A DNA stretch of 64,000 nucleotides from Nocardiopsis listeri NBRC 13360 (lineage in GTDB: Bacteria; Actinomycetota; Actinomycetes; Streptosporangiales; Streptosporangiaceae): positions 1 to 64,000 of the forward strand of contig NZ_BCSH01000028.1 of NCBI RefSeq assembly GCF_001570765.1. Reading direction: 5' to 3'. The notes beneath the pieces were generated by a model that was not told where the DNA came from, searched no databases, and saw only the letters and a program-made list of their open reading frames with translations. Numbering within the stretch: position 1 is the stretch's first letter; each line of letters begins with the position of its first letter. A program made the position numbers and the translations under genes. Of the stretch, positions 35,877-43,977 are shown one piece after another.

Positions 35877-36115
35877 GAGCGCCGACCGGGGGATCGGACA
35901 GCGAACAGAGTAACTCTCTGGGGCGAAAAACGAAATATGTATGTTCCCCTTTTTGGGGGCCTTGAGTTGATTCGTGGTGTTCTTCGTCCGTCCTTGGGGT
36001 GTCGATGGTCCTGGTGAGCGCCCATGTGGGTGAAGTGGGTCTTCTTCGAGCGGAGGTGAGTGCGGGGCGCGTGTTCGATCAGGGGTGAAGGGAAACGCAA
36101 CGGGGGAATCCCTTG

Positions 36116-36154
36116 GTGGCCGGGATGGGGCATCGCATATTCCATCCCGGCCAC
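36116..36154 (-). terminator. Terminator downstream of the HelR-like helicase gene
   Basis: GTGGCCGGGATGG (36116-36128) pairs perfectly with CCATCCCGGCCAC (36142-36154) across a 13-nt loop. It begins 15 bp past the helicase stop. Confidence 0.7.
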
Positions 36155-36168
36155 ATGGTCGGATCACC

Positions 36169-38460
36169 TCAGTCGCGCAAACGGGAGAGAACGCCCGGAA
36201 GACCCCGGTCGTGGGCCACGGTCAGCCTGCGGGTGGCGCGGGTGACGGCCACGTACAGGTCGTTGGCGCCGCGTGGCCCGTCGAGCACCTCCTCGGGACG
36301 CACCACGATCACCGAGTCGAACTCGAGCCCCTTGGACTCGGTGGCCGACAGCACCACCACGGGTGCCGTCTCCTCGTGCCGACGCCGCTGGGGGCGGCCC
36401 GATCCGGGCAGGGCCTCGGCCACCTCGAGGAGGGAGGCATCGGAGGTGATGACGGCGACCCGTCCCTCCACGATCGCCTCGGTCTCCTCGGTCACCAGCG
36501 CGGGTAGCCCGGACAGGCCCTCGGTGAGCCGCACCGCCCGGGGCGGATCCCCGTCCTCGCGTACCGACTCGGGCACCGCCTGGTCCGGTGCGGCCACGCG
36601 CAGCACGTCGGCGGCGACCGCCATGATCGGCGCGGGCGTTCGGTAGTTGACCCGCAGCGTCTCCACGTGCACCTTGTCGCGTGCGTACGGTTCGAGCGCG
36701 GCGGTCCACGAGGAGGTGCCCGCGGCGCTGCCGGTCTGGGCCACGTCGCCCACCACCGTCAACGAACGGGTGGGGACCCGCCGCATGATCGACCGCCAGG
36801 CCATGGGCGACAACTCCTGGGCCTCGTCGACGATGACGTGTCCGTAGGTCCAGGACCGGTCCGCCCCGGCCCGGTCCGCGGTGGTGGCCTGCGGTCCCGA
36901 GGCCCGGTGGCGGTCGGCCAGGGACGCGGCGTTCAGCCCCATGAGTTCCTGTTCGGCCAGACCGGTGAACTCCAGTACCCCTTGGGCGTAGTGTTCGGCC
37001 TCGACGCGTTCGGCCTCCTGTCGCCGCTGCCGAGCGCGTTCGGCGCTGTCGTCGTGGCCCAGGAGTTCGGCGGCCTCGTCCAGTAGGGGGACATCCTCCA
37101 CGGTCCACGGGGAACCGGTCGGTCGGGTCAGCGCCGTGACCTGCGAAACCTCGGCGGCGCTCGCCAGCCGGGCCAGGGCCTCGGGGTCGGCGAACACCTC
37201 GCCGAGCAGCCGCCGCGGGGTCAGGTCCGGCCACAGGGCGTCCAGCGCCCACCGGACGGGGTCCTCCTGCCAGAGGCGTTCGCCGATGTGGGGCAGGTCC
37301 TCCTCGACCACGGGGCGGCCCAACAGGGTCGCCTCCGCGCGGGCGAGTTCGGTGAGCAGGGTGGTGACCACGTACTTGCGGGCCACGTTGTGCGGTAGCC
37401 GCAGACCCCGGGCGGTGGTCAGGACGTGCTCGCACACCGGCCCGGGGACCACGAGGTCGCCGGCGTCGGTCTTCACCCGCAGGTCCGCCTCACCGAAGGC
37501 CCGCGACGGGGTGCGCTGTCGGTCGTCGATCGCGGCGCGCACGAAGTCCGCCATGGCCACGGACCCCTTGATCGCGGCGACGTCGTGTTCCTCGCGCGCG
37601 GTGGCCTCCACCCCGGGCAGGAGCTCGCCCACGGTGCGCATCACCACGTCGGTCTCGCCCAGGGAGGGCAGCACGTCGCCGATGTAGCGCAGGAACGCCG
37701 GATTGGGGCCCACCACCAGCACGCCGCGCCGTTCCAGGACCGTGCGATGGGTGTAGAGCAGGTAGGCGGCCCGGTGCAGGGCCGCCACGGTCTTTCCGGT
37801 GCCCGGCCCGCCCTGGACCACCAACACCCCGGACAGGGCGGAGCGGATGACCCGGTCCTGTTCGGCCTGGATGGTGGCGACGATGTCGCCCATCCGACCG
37901 GTCCGGCCGCGGTCGAGCGAGGCCAACAGCGCGGCCTCGCCGACCAGTTGCCGCCGGTCGCCTTCGCCGAGGCCGTCGGGGTCGAACACCTCGTCGTCCA
38001 GACCGATCACCGTGCGGCGGCGAATCCGCAGGTGGCGGCGGCGGGTGATCCCCTCGGGCGCGCCCGGGGTGGCGGCGTAGAAGGGACGGGCGGCCGGGGC
38101 GCGCCAGTCCACGAGGATGGTCTCGTACTCGCCGTCGCGCAGGCCGATCCGGCCCACGTACCGGGCCTCGGTGTCCCCATCGGGGTGGGCGAGATCGATG
38201 CGACCGAAGCACAGACCCTCCTCCACCGCGTTCAACTGCGCGCCGCGCAGGGCCTGTTCCTGGGCGCGCGTCTCCCGTTCCACGATCGCGGCGAAACCGG
38301 AGCGGTCCTCCTGGAGATGGACGGCGGCCAACCGCTCGCCGGCCCGGGCCCGCAGCACGTCCAGGCGCTCGTACATCGTGGTGACGCGTTCCTGTTCGGT
38401 GGCGATCGCCGCGGCCTCCGTCGCCGTGACGGAAGGACCATCTTGACGGTCTTTGTTCAA
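36169..38460 (-). CDS. helR: HelD/HelR-type UvrD-like helicase, 763 aa
   Basis: Superfamily 1 motor with Walker A GGPGTGKT (217-224), 'VIVDEAQELSPMAWR' as Walker B, and 'TESKGLEFDSVIVV ... YVAVTRATRRLTVAHD' as the C-terminal motifs. The long N-terminal coiled arm ('EQERVTTMYERLDVLRARAGERLAAVHLQ') and the 'FGRIDL ... YVGRIGLRDGEYETILVDWRAPAARPFY' segment are specific to HelD. HelD/HelR proteins bind RNA polymerase, remove it from DNA and can release rifampicin. The start is TTG at 38460, behind AAGGA. The N-terminal codons overlap a plus-strand promoter. It is divergent from trpEG. Confidence 0.9.
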   Translation of the reverse strand: MNKDRQDGPSVTATEAAAIATEQERVTTMYERLDVLRARAGERLAAVHLQEDRSGFAAIVERETRAQEQALRGAQLNAVEEGLCFGRIDLAHPDGDTEARYVGRIGLRDGEYETILVDWRAPAARPFYAATPGAPEGITRRRHLRIRRRTVIGLDDEVFDPDGLGEGDRRQLVGEAALLASLDRGRTGRMGDIVATIQAEQDRVIRSALSGVLVVQGGPGTGKTVAALHRAAYLLYTHRTVLERRGVLVVGPNPAFLRYIGDVLPSLGETDVVMRTVGELLPGVEATAREEHDVAAIKGSVAMADFVRAAIDDRQRTPSRAFGEADLRVKTDAGDLVVPGPVCEHVLTTARGLRLPHNVARKYVVTTLLTELARAEATLLGRPVVEEDLPHIGERLWQEDPVRWALDALWPDLTPRRLLGEVFADPEALARLASAAEVSQVTALTRPTGSPWTVEDVPLLDEAAELLGHDDSAERARQRRQEAERVEAEHYAQGVLEFTGLAEQELMGLNAASLADRHRASGPQATTADRAGADRSWTYGHVIVDEAQELSPMAWRSIMRRVPTRSLTVVGDVAQTGSAAGTSSWTAALEPYARDKVHVETLRVNYRTPAPIMAVAADVLRVAAPDQAVPESVREDGDPPRAVRLTEGLSGLPALVTEETEAIVEGRVAVITSDASLLEVAEALPGSGRPQRRRHEETAPVVVLSATESKGLEFDSVIVVRPEEVLDGPRGANDLYVAVTRATRRLTVAHDRGLPGVLSRLRD

Positions 38461-38471
38461 GCTGCTATCCT
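38443..38471 (+). promoter_or_regulatory. Strong sigma-70-type promoter, plus strand
   Basis: TTGACG (38443-38448) and TATCCT (38466-38471) are separated by exactly 17 bp, giving a start near 38478. The -35 box lies inside the first codons of the divergent helR gene. Confidence 0.6.
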
Positions 38472-38477
38472 TGCGGT

Positions 38478-38593
38478 GAGAAGTTAGCGAATAGCTTTAC
38501 TTAGGCGAATGGGTGGAGAACTCTAGCAGAGGTACTCCACCATCGGCCACTCCTTCGCGCGCCACCCTCACCCGACGCGGGCGAGGGTTTTTT
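38478..38593 (+). ncRNA. Candidate small structured RNA between helR and trpL (about 116 nt)
   Basis: The segment runs from the promoter to an intrinsic terminator. It contains a two-storey hairpin: GGTGGAG (38511-38517) pairs with CTCCACC (38535-38541), with CTCT/AGAG nested inside. A GCGAA/TTCGC outer pairing is also possible. It ends in the terminator at 38564-38593. No coding frame with a ribosome site is present. It could be an independent sRNA or an upstream leader of the trp transcript. Confidence 0.45.
38564..38593 (+). terminator. Intrinsic terminator upstream of trpL
   Basis: ACCCTCACCCG (38564-38574), loop ACG, then CGGGCGAGGGT (38578-38588), with one A/C mismatch, followed by a run of T to 38593. 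This is one of the few classic T-tract terminators in the window. Confidence 0.75.
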
Positions 38594-38639
38594 CGTGTCC
38601 GCGTCCCACCGGCTCGCCACAGCCGCTACACTCGGCCCC

Positions 38640-38684
38640 ATGCGAACCGAACCGATCAACGGACAGTGGTGGCGCCGCACCTAG
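38640..38684 (+). CDS. trpL: trp operon leader peptide, 14 aa
   Basis: The ATG at 38640 encodes MRTEPINGQWWRRT with two adjacent Trp codons (38667-38672), then TAG. TACACT (38627-38632) ends 7 bp before the ATG, so the mRNA is probably leaderless. The Trp codons lie in the 5' arm of a pause hairpin (38668-38694), and an attenuator follows at 38719-38745. Ribosome stalling at low charged tRNA-Trp would let trpEG be transcribed. Confidence 0.85.
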   Translation: MRTEPINGQWWRRT

Positions 38685-38718
38685 GCGGCGCACCGATCAG
38701 TTCGCGTTCCACGAACAG

Positions 38719-38745
38719 CGACCGCCCGGACCGGCGGTCGTTTTC
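38719..38745 (+). terminator. trp attenuator terminator
   Basis: CGACCGCC (38719-38726) pairs with GGCGGTCG (38733-38740), followed by TTTTC. It lies 35 nt after the trpL stop and 65 nt before the trpEG start. The alternative pause hairpin GGTGGCGCCGC/GCGGCGCACC (38668-38694) covers the Trp codons. Confidence 0.8.
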
Positions 38746-38809
38746 TGCTTTCGAGGCGACCCCGGCCGGTGATGACCACCCGACCGTAGAGCGCCCCGAA
38801 GGACCGGCC

Positions 38810-41026
38810 GTGAAGCCCAGTGACGCCCAGAACAGCACTTACAGCACCCCCGCCGGAGTGAGGGTCCACCGCAGCGCCACCCCGTGCGACCCCGAGATCC
38901 TCACCGAACTCGTCAGCTCCGTCGAGTTCCGTCGAGGCGGTGTGCTCTCCTCGGGAATGGAGTATCCCGGCCGCTACGACCGCTGGCACCTGGGCTACGT
39001 CGACCCCTGCCTGGAGGTCGCCACCCGAGGGCGAGGGGTCACCGCCACCGCCCTCAACGAGCGGGGCCGTGTCCTGCTCCCCGTCGTGGACCAGGCGCTG
39101 CGCACCGCCGGAGAGGTCGTGGCCGCCGGCCCCGATCAGGTCACCGTGACCGTGCCCGAATCCGACCCGGGTGAGTTCTTCACCGAGGAGGAACGAAGCC
39201 GCCGGCCCAGCGTCTTCACCGCCGTGCGCGCCCTCCTGGACGCCCTGCGCAGCCCCGAGGACACCAACCTCGGCCTCTACGGCGCCTTCGGCTACGACCT
39301 CGCCTTCCAGTTCGAACACATCGAACGGCACATCGACCGCGACCCCGGCGACCGCGACCTGGTCCTGCACCTGCCCGACGCCATCGTGGTCCGCGACCGC
39401 AAGCGCGAGACCTGCGTGCGCTACACCTACGAGTTCACCGTCCCGGCCCAGGGGGATCGGCCCGAGGCCACCACCGAGGGTCTGCCCCGGACCACCGAAC
39501 CCACCCCGCCGGTGGTGGCCACCGAGGTGCCCGCCGGACCCGAACCCGGCTCCTACGCCGAGATCGTGGCCCAGGCCAAGAAGCGCTTCCGTCGCGGCGA
39601 CCTGTTCGAGGTGGTGCCCGGCCACCGGACCTACGCCCGCTGCTCCTCCCCGGCCCGCTTCTACGAGAACCTGCGCGAGCGCAACCCCGCCCCCTACGAG
39701 TTCTTCTTCAACCTGGGCGAGGGCGAGTACCTGGTGGGCGCCTCCCCGGAGATGTTCGTACGGGTCAGCGGCGAACCCGGAACCGGTCAGAGGGTGGAGA
39801 CCTGCCCCATCTCCGGCACCATCCGACGTGGCGATGACGCCCTGGGCGACGCCGAGAACATCCAGGAACTGCTCTCCTCGGTCAAGGAGAAGTCCGAGCT
39901 GACCATGTGCACCGACGTGGACCGCAACGACAAGTCACGGGTGTGCGAGCCGGGCAGCGTCAAGGTGATCGGCCGGCGGCAGATCGAGATGTACTCGCGC
40001 CTGATCCACACCGTCGACCACATCGAGGGCACCCTGCGCCGGGAGTTCGACGCGCTGGACGCCTTCCTCACCCACATGTGGGCGGTCACCGTCACCGGCG
40101 CGCCCAAGACCTGGGCGATGCGTTTCATCGAACAGCACGAGACCAGTCCTCGCCGCTGGTACGGCGGGGCCGTCGGCGTGCTCAACTTCGACGGTTCGAT
40201 GAACACCGGACTCACCTTGCGCACCGCCCACATCCGCGACGGGGTGGCCGCTGTGCGGGTCGGCGCGACCCTGCTGTACGACTCCGACCCCGAGGCCGAG
40301 GAGAAGGAGACCTTCCTCAAGGCCCGCGCCCTGATGGAGACCCTCGCCCAGGGCGAGGAGGAGGACGCCAGGGACTCCCGGCCCCCGACGGTCGTCGAGG
40401 AATCCGAGCCCGCTCCGCTGCCGGGCGCCGGCATGCGCGTGCTGCTGGTCGACCACGAGGACTCCTTCGTCAACACCCTGGCCGACTACGTGCGCCGCCA
40501 CGGCGCCGAGGTCACCACCCTCCGCTACGGGTTCGACCACGCCCTGCTGGACCGCCTGGCCCCCGACCTGGTCGTCCTCTCGCCCGGGCCCGGGCTGCCC
40601 GAGGACTTCGCGATGAACGACCTGCTCGACGCCCTGACCGCGCGAGGGCTGCCCGTGTTCGGCGTGTGCCTGGGTCTCCAAGGCATGGTCGAACACGCCG
40701 GTGGTGAGCTGAGCACCCTGGACGCCCCCGTGCACGGCAAGCCCGGCCGGGTCGAGGTCCTGGGCGGGGAGCTGCTGGCGGGTCGGGGCGAGGGCGGCCG
40801 GTTCCAGGCGGCCCGTTATCACTCGACCTACACCGTGCCCGAGGCGGTGAAGCACTTCGAGGTGACCGCCGTCCTCGATGGAGAGGAGGGTGAGCCGCCG
40901 GTCGTCATGGCGATCGAGGATCGTGCGGCGCGTTGGTACGCCGTGCAGTTCCACCCCGAGTCCATCCTCAGCGCGGCGGTCGGTGAGGGCATCGTCTCCC
41001 GCGTTCTGGAACTCGCGCGGCGCTGA
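38810..41026 (+). CDS. trpEG: Fused anthranilate synthase TrpE-TrpG, 738 aa
   Basis: It converts chorismate plus glutamine to anthranilate, the first step of tryptophan synthesis. Residues about 15-510 are the TrpE synthase part ('RRGDLFEVVPGHRTYARC', 'GEYLVGASPEMFVRV', 'CPISGTIRRGDD', 'LTMCTDVDRNDKSRVC', 'AVTVTGAPKTWAMRFIEQHE'). From residue 542 (MRVLLVDHEDSFVNTLADYV) comes the glutaminase, with Cys620 in GVCLGLQG and the C-terminal 'QFHPES'. The natural fusion matches the TrpE clade 3 form of rhizobia and streptomycetes. GTG at 38810 follows AAGGA; the open frame from 38513 runs through the leader and is not coding. Attenuation control is seen upstream. Confidence 0.95.
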   Translation: MKPSDAQNSTYSTPAGVRVHRSATPCDPEILTELVSSVEFRRGGVLSSGMEYPGRYDRWHLGYVDPCLEVATRGRGVTATALNERGRVLLPVVDQALRTAGEVVAAGPDQVTVTVPESDPGEFFTEEERSRRPSVFTAVRALLDALRSPEDTNLGLYGAFGYDLAFQFEHIERHIDRDPGDRDLVLHLPDAIVVRDRKRETCVRYTYEFTVPAQGDRPEATTEGLPRTTEPTPPVVATEVPAGPEPGSYAEIVAQAKKRFRRGDLFEVVPGHRTYARCSSPARFYENLRERNPAPYEFFFNLGEGEYLVGASPEMFVRVSGEPGTGQRVETCPISGTIRRGDDALGDAENIQELLSSVKEKSELTMCTDVDRNDKSRVCEPGSVKVIGRRQIEMYSRLIHTVDHIEGTLRREFDALDAFLTHMWAVTVTGAPKTWAMRFIEQHETSPRRWYGGAVGVLNFDGSMNTGLTLRTAHIRDGVAAVRVGATLLYDSDPEAEEKETFLKARALMETLAQGEEEDARDSRPPTVVEESEPAPLPGAGMRVLLVDHEDSFVNTLADYVRRHGAEVTTLRYGFDHALLDRLAPDLVVLSPGPGLPEDFAMNDLLDALTARGLPVFGVCLGLQGMVEHAGGELSTLDAPVHGKPGRVEVLGGELLAGRGEGGRFQAARYHSTYTVPEAVKHFEVTAVLDGEEGEPPVVMAIEDRAARWYAVQFHPESILSAAVGEGIVSRVLELARR

Positions 41027-41048
41027 CCGGGCCCGGCCGCCGAAACGA

Positions 41049-41086
41049 GCGGTCCGCGCGTGAAGGACCTCCCGCGTGCGGACCGC
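41049..41086 (+). terminator. Terminator after trpEG
   Basis: GCGGTCCGC (41049-41057) pairs with GCGGACCGC (41078-41086). It starts 22 bp past the trpEG stop. Confidence 0.5.
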
Positions 41087-41170
41087 CTCTCACCTGCTTG
41101 GGGAACGATCATGACCGAGACCTTGCCGTGAACGAAGTTTGACCTACTCGTTAGCGGACAGGGGTTGCGT

Positions 41171-41314
41171 ATGAGTATTTTGCTACTGATTCTCGGGATC
41201 ATCCTTATCGTCGCCGGTGTGCTGGGCCTCCTGCGCGGGCAGCTCCTCTGGGGCATCGTCCTCATCGTCGTCGGGGTGATCCTCTCACCCGGCGGTTTCG
41301 TCCTCGGCCTCTAA
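41171..41314 (+). CDS. GPGG-type small membrane protein, 47 aa
   Basis: The ATG at 41171, behind AGGGG, encodes a 47-residue hydrophobic protein with two helices (SILLLILGIILIVAGVLGLL and LWGIVLIVVGVILS) joined by RGQ. It ends SPGGFVLGL, a variant of the GPGG signature of small actinobacterial membrane proteins. The function of the family is unknown. It has its own promoter region and a strong terminator. Confidence 0.75.
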   Translation: MSILLLILGIILIVAGVLGLLRGQLLWGIVLIVVGVILSPGGFVLGL

Positions 41315-41361
41315 CGAACGGCCGAATCCTTCCAACGAGCACTGTTTCCCGACGAGACCGG

Positions 41362-41416
41362 CGAGGGGTCGGGTGTCCGACACGCGCACGAGCGTGGTCG
41401 AACACCCGACCCCTCG
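41362..41416 (+). terminator. Strong compound hairpin after the small membrane protein gene
   Basis: CGAGGGGTCGGGTGT (41362-41376) pairs perfectly with ACACCCGACCCCTCG (41402-41416). A second small hairpin, CACGC/GCGTG, is nested in the loop. Confidence 0.75.
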
Positions 41417-41587
41417 ATTGTGTCCGCACCCTCGCACGGGAGGCAGGCCCTACCCCTGAGCCGGACGTGTACCCTCGTGGGAGGCCGATCGGCCCAACCC
41501 CATCGCGTGTACCGTTCCCCGATCAGATCCCCGGGTCACGGGATCGAAGCGTGCCATGGGTCGGGGGAAATGCGAGGAGAGGTTGCT

Positions 41588-42385
41588 GTGAAGAAGGTCG
41601 ATCCCCAGGTCCGACTGGTCGCGCGTCCGCAGGTGGACTACGAGGCCATCACCGACTACCTCAAGGAGGTCGGAGGCGAGGCGTGGATCGAGCGGTTCGA
41701 CCGAGGTGATCTCGACGCCCACCTCAACGACCCCCAGAACCTCGCGGAGTTCGCCGGGCGTCTGTGCTACCGCTCCTGGGAACCGGGGCTCAACCCCAAC
41801 GTCACCCGGGTGCGCAAGGACCAGGACCAGTACCTGGGCAACCTGCTGGCCAGCCTGCACGGCTCGGTGCTCGAACACATCAGCTTCAGCTTCGTGCTGC
41901 ACAACGTCTCGCGTGTGCTCACCCACGAACTCATCCGCCACCGTCCCGGTGTCGCGGTCTCCCAGGAGTCTCTGCGCTTCGTGCGCCTGACCGACCTGCC
42001 GTTCTGGTTCCCGGACTGGGCCGAGGAGGATCCCGAGCTGATGGAGCGCGCCACGACGATGCTCCAGCAGATGGAGGAGTTCCAGTTCTGGATGGCCGAG
42101 CACTTCGGCCTGGACGACGAGGGCGTGAAGTTCGCCGAGAAGAAGCACAAGACGTCGTTCATGCGTCGCTTCGCCCCCGAGGGCGTGGCCACCGGCCTGG
42201 TGTGGACCGCCAACGTGCGCACCCTGCGGCACACCCTGGAGGCCCGCACCGCCCCCGGTGCGGAAGAGGAGATTCGCCTGCTTTTCCACCTCATCGGTGA
42301 GACACTGAAGGAGGAGGCCCCCGCGCTGTTCGGCGACTACGTCGTCGAGGACGGTGCGTGGGTGCCTCAGTGGCGCAAGGTCTGA
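41588..42385 (+). CDS. thyX: Flavin-dependent thymidylate synthase ThyX, 265 aa
   Basis: ThyX makes dTMP from dUMP using methylene-tetrahydrofolate, FAD and NADPH. The signature RHR-x5-S is RHRPGVAVS (117-125), followed by QESLRF. 'CYRSW', 'GSVLEHISFSFVLHNVSRVLTHELIRHR' and 'VWTANVRTLRHTLEART' are the other family blocks. GTG at 41588 has AGGAGAGG 6 nt upstream, so the frame to 41420 is not the start. The gene is monocistronic with a terminator at 42402-42430. Confidence 0.96.
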   Translation: MKKVDPQVRLVARPQVDYEAITDYLKEVGGEAWIERFDRGDLDAHLNDPQNLAEFAGRLCYRSWEPGLNPNVTRVRKDQDQYLGNLLASLHGSVLEHISFSFVLHNVSRVLTHELIRHRPGVAVSQESLRFVRLTDLPFWFPDWAEEDPELMERATTMLQQMEEFQFWMAEHFGLDDEGVKFAEKKHKTSFMRRFAPEGVATGLVWTANVRTLRHTLEARTAPGAEEEIRLLFHLIGETLKEEAPALFGDYVVEDGAWVPQWRKV

Positions 42386-42401
42386 TGGACCTTCCATGAC
42401 C

Positions 42402-42430
42402 GCCCGCCCCGGCCTCTGCCCGGGGCGGGC
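42402..42430 (+). terminator. Terminator after thyX
   Basis: GCCCGCCCCGG (42402-42412) pairs perfectly with CCGGGGCGGGC (42420-42430), and TCCTTTC follows. The rest of the gap to 42757 shows no gene, only an AT-richer patch near 42630-42680 that probably holds the next promoter. Confidence 0.8.
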
Positions 42431-42756
42431 TCCTTTCGTCGTACGGCGTCGGAGCCCGACCGCCGGCGCGGGTCAAGGGGTGACCGTGTTCCCGACGAGT
42501 GCCGCCACGCCTGGGCCCCTCCGAGGGCCGCTTGTGCTCGACGCGTCCACGACCCCGTCCCGGCCCAGGGAAGGTCAACGAGGCCCCGGGCGAGGGTCAA
42601 TGATTCCCGGTCCGCGCCAATAGCAGGGGTGGATTTGGTTGGAACTCGCATAAGTCCTGGTGAGAGTATTCGTAGCGGCTTCTGGCGCGGGTAGGGGGCG
42701 GGGGCGACCGAAAGGCGAACAGCCCCGCCACCCGCGAACCAGGAAGGGGTTGCGCA

Positions 42757-43635
42757 GTGACCAGCGAACTCGTACCGGAGAACCTCATCGGGCATCACGT
42801 ACTCGACCCGGAAGGGAACAACGTCGGGAAGATCAAACAGGTCTTCCTCGACGACCGCACTGGGGAGCCCAGCTGGGTGTCGGTCCACACAGGACTCTTC
42901 GGAATGAAGGAGACCCTGGTGCCGCTCCAGGGAGCACGCCCGAAGGCGGAGGACATTCAGATCCCCTACGACAAGGCGACGGTCAAGGACGCTCCGCAGG
43001 TGGAGGCCGACCGTCACGTCGCCCCTGAGGACGAAGCGCTCGTCCGTGACTACTTCGCCAAGCACGGCGGGGTGCCCCGCCAGAGCGGGGGAGAGACCGA
43101 CGACATGACCGGGCCGCCGATCGCGGGCGAGAGGCGGCCCGGGACCGACGAGGCCAGGGTCCAGGAGACCGACTCCTGGACCGGGGAAGACGACACGGTC
43201 GGCCGTGCCCGTTCGGGTGAACGCCTCGGTGGTCCGGTCGATCCCGAGGCCGAGGACGTCTCGATGATCCGGCACGAGGAGCAGGTGGACATCGGCGTCG
43301 AACGCCGAGAGAGCGGACAAGCGCGGATGCGCCGATACGTGGACACCGAGCGCTTCGAGGAGACCGTTCCGGTGCACCACGACGAGTTGGAAGTGGAGCG
43401 TCGGCCGATCACCGACCCCTCCCAGGTGACCGACGAGGGTGACCTGGAGGAGGGTGAGCAGAGCTTCACGCTCTACGAGGAGCGTCCGGTGGTCTCCAAG
43501 AAGAACGTGCCGGTGGAGGAGGTCCACGTCCGCAAGCGCGACGTCTCCCATGAGGAGCACGTCGAGGGCGAGGTCCGCAAGGAACGGTTCGAGATCGATG
43601 GGGAGGAGGGCACGCCGCCCTCCGACCGCGAGTGA
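42757..43635 (+). CDS. PRC-barrel plus DUF2382 stress-associated protein, 292 aa
   Basis: Residues 8-80 are a PRC-barrel ('LIGHHVLDPEGNNVGKIKQVFLDDRTGEPSWVSVHTG', 'LVPLQGA', 'IQIPYDKATVKDAPQV'). Residues 175-285 are a DUF2382 domain of the YsnF/AvaK type ('EEQVDIGVERRESGQARMRRYV', 'VHHDELEVERRPITD', 'SFTLYEERPVVSKKNVPVEEVHVRKR'). The linker is acidic and disordered. Such proteins are abundant general-stress proteins in actinobacteria and cyanobacteria. GTG at 42757 has AGGAAGGGG upstream. It is monocistronic, with a UUCG-looped terminator. Confidence 0.9.
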   Translation: MTSELVPENLIGHHVLDPEGNNVGKIKQVFLDDRTGEPSWVSVHTGLFGMKETLVPLQGARPKAEDIQIPYDKATVKDAPQVEADRHVAPEDEALVRDYFAKHGGVPRQSGGETDDMTGPPIAGERRPGTDEARVQETDSWTGEDDTVGRARSGERLGGPVDPEAEDVSMIRHEEQVDIGVERRESGQARMRRYVDTERFEETVPVHHDELEVERRPITDPSQVTDEGDLEEGEQSFTLYEERPVVSKKNVPVEEVHVRKRDVSHEEHVEGEVRKERFEIDGEEGTPPSDRE

Positions 43636-43649
43636 TCGAAAGCGCCACC

Positions 43650-43681
43650 GTGCGCCGGGTGCCTTCGGGCGCCCGGCGCAC
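43650..43681 (+). terminator. UUCG-loop terminator after the PRC-barrel gene
   Basis: A 14-bp stem (GTGCGCCGGGTGCC with its complement, one G-U pair) closes a TTCG tetraloop at 43664-43667. CGCTTTTG follows. Confidence 0.85.
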
Positions 43682-43790
43682 CGCTTTTGTGCGGGGCCCG
43701 GTACCGGCGAGACGAAAGGAAACCGAAAGCCTTGCGCACTAGGTTTCCTGAACGAGGGGTGTCGGGGACGGACGACACCTCCTGGTCAGT

Positions 43791-43821
43791 CCCTCCCCGA
43801 GGCCCGCCGCCTCGGGGAGGG
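43791..43821. repeat. Second strong hairpin in the gap before the amine oxidase
   Basis: CCCTCCCCGAGGC (43791-43803) and GCCTCGGGGAGGG (43809-43821) are perfect complements around CCGCC. It lies 110 bp beyond the first terminator and 157 bp before the next gene, so it does not obviously end either transcript. The remaining gap sequence (43682-43977) shows no gene. Confidence 0.6.
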
Positions 43822-43926
43822 GGTACCTCTCGGGCGGTGGCCGGTGGAGAGCGCCGGCCACCGTCATCCCTTCGCCGATCGTCCACCCGGGCCCTTTCGG
43901 GGTGTCCTCCCAGGTCGGAGCCGGAC

Positions 43927-43942
43927 GTGAGCTTAGGCTCAC
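43927..43942. promoter_or_regulatory. Inverted repeat resembling a DmdR/IdeR iron box
   Basis: GTGAGC TTAG GCTCAC is a perfect 6-4-6 palindrome 36 bp before the amine oxidase ATG. Its core AGCTTAGGCTCAC resembles the iron-box core of the actinobacterial iron regulators (TTAGGTTAGGCTAACCTAA), matching at most central positions but not in the outer arms. Confidence 0.4.
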
Positions 43943-43977
43943 ACTTGTCGGCCGCCGACAGGAGCAGGGGGAACACG

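Noticed and set aside
38513-38809. N-terminal extension of trpEG
   Set aside because: The stretch contains the sRNA-like unit, the trp leader peptide and the attenuator, and GTG 38810 has its own ribosome site.
41029-41170. Riboswitch in the gap after trpEG
   Set aside because: Only a terminator-like hairpin and a promoter-like AT patch are visible; no known riboswitch core was found.
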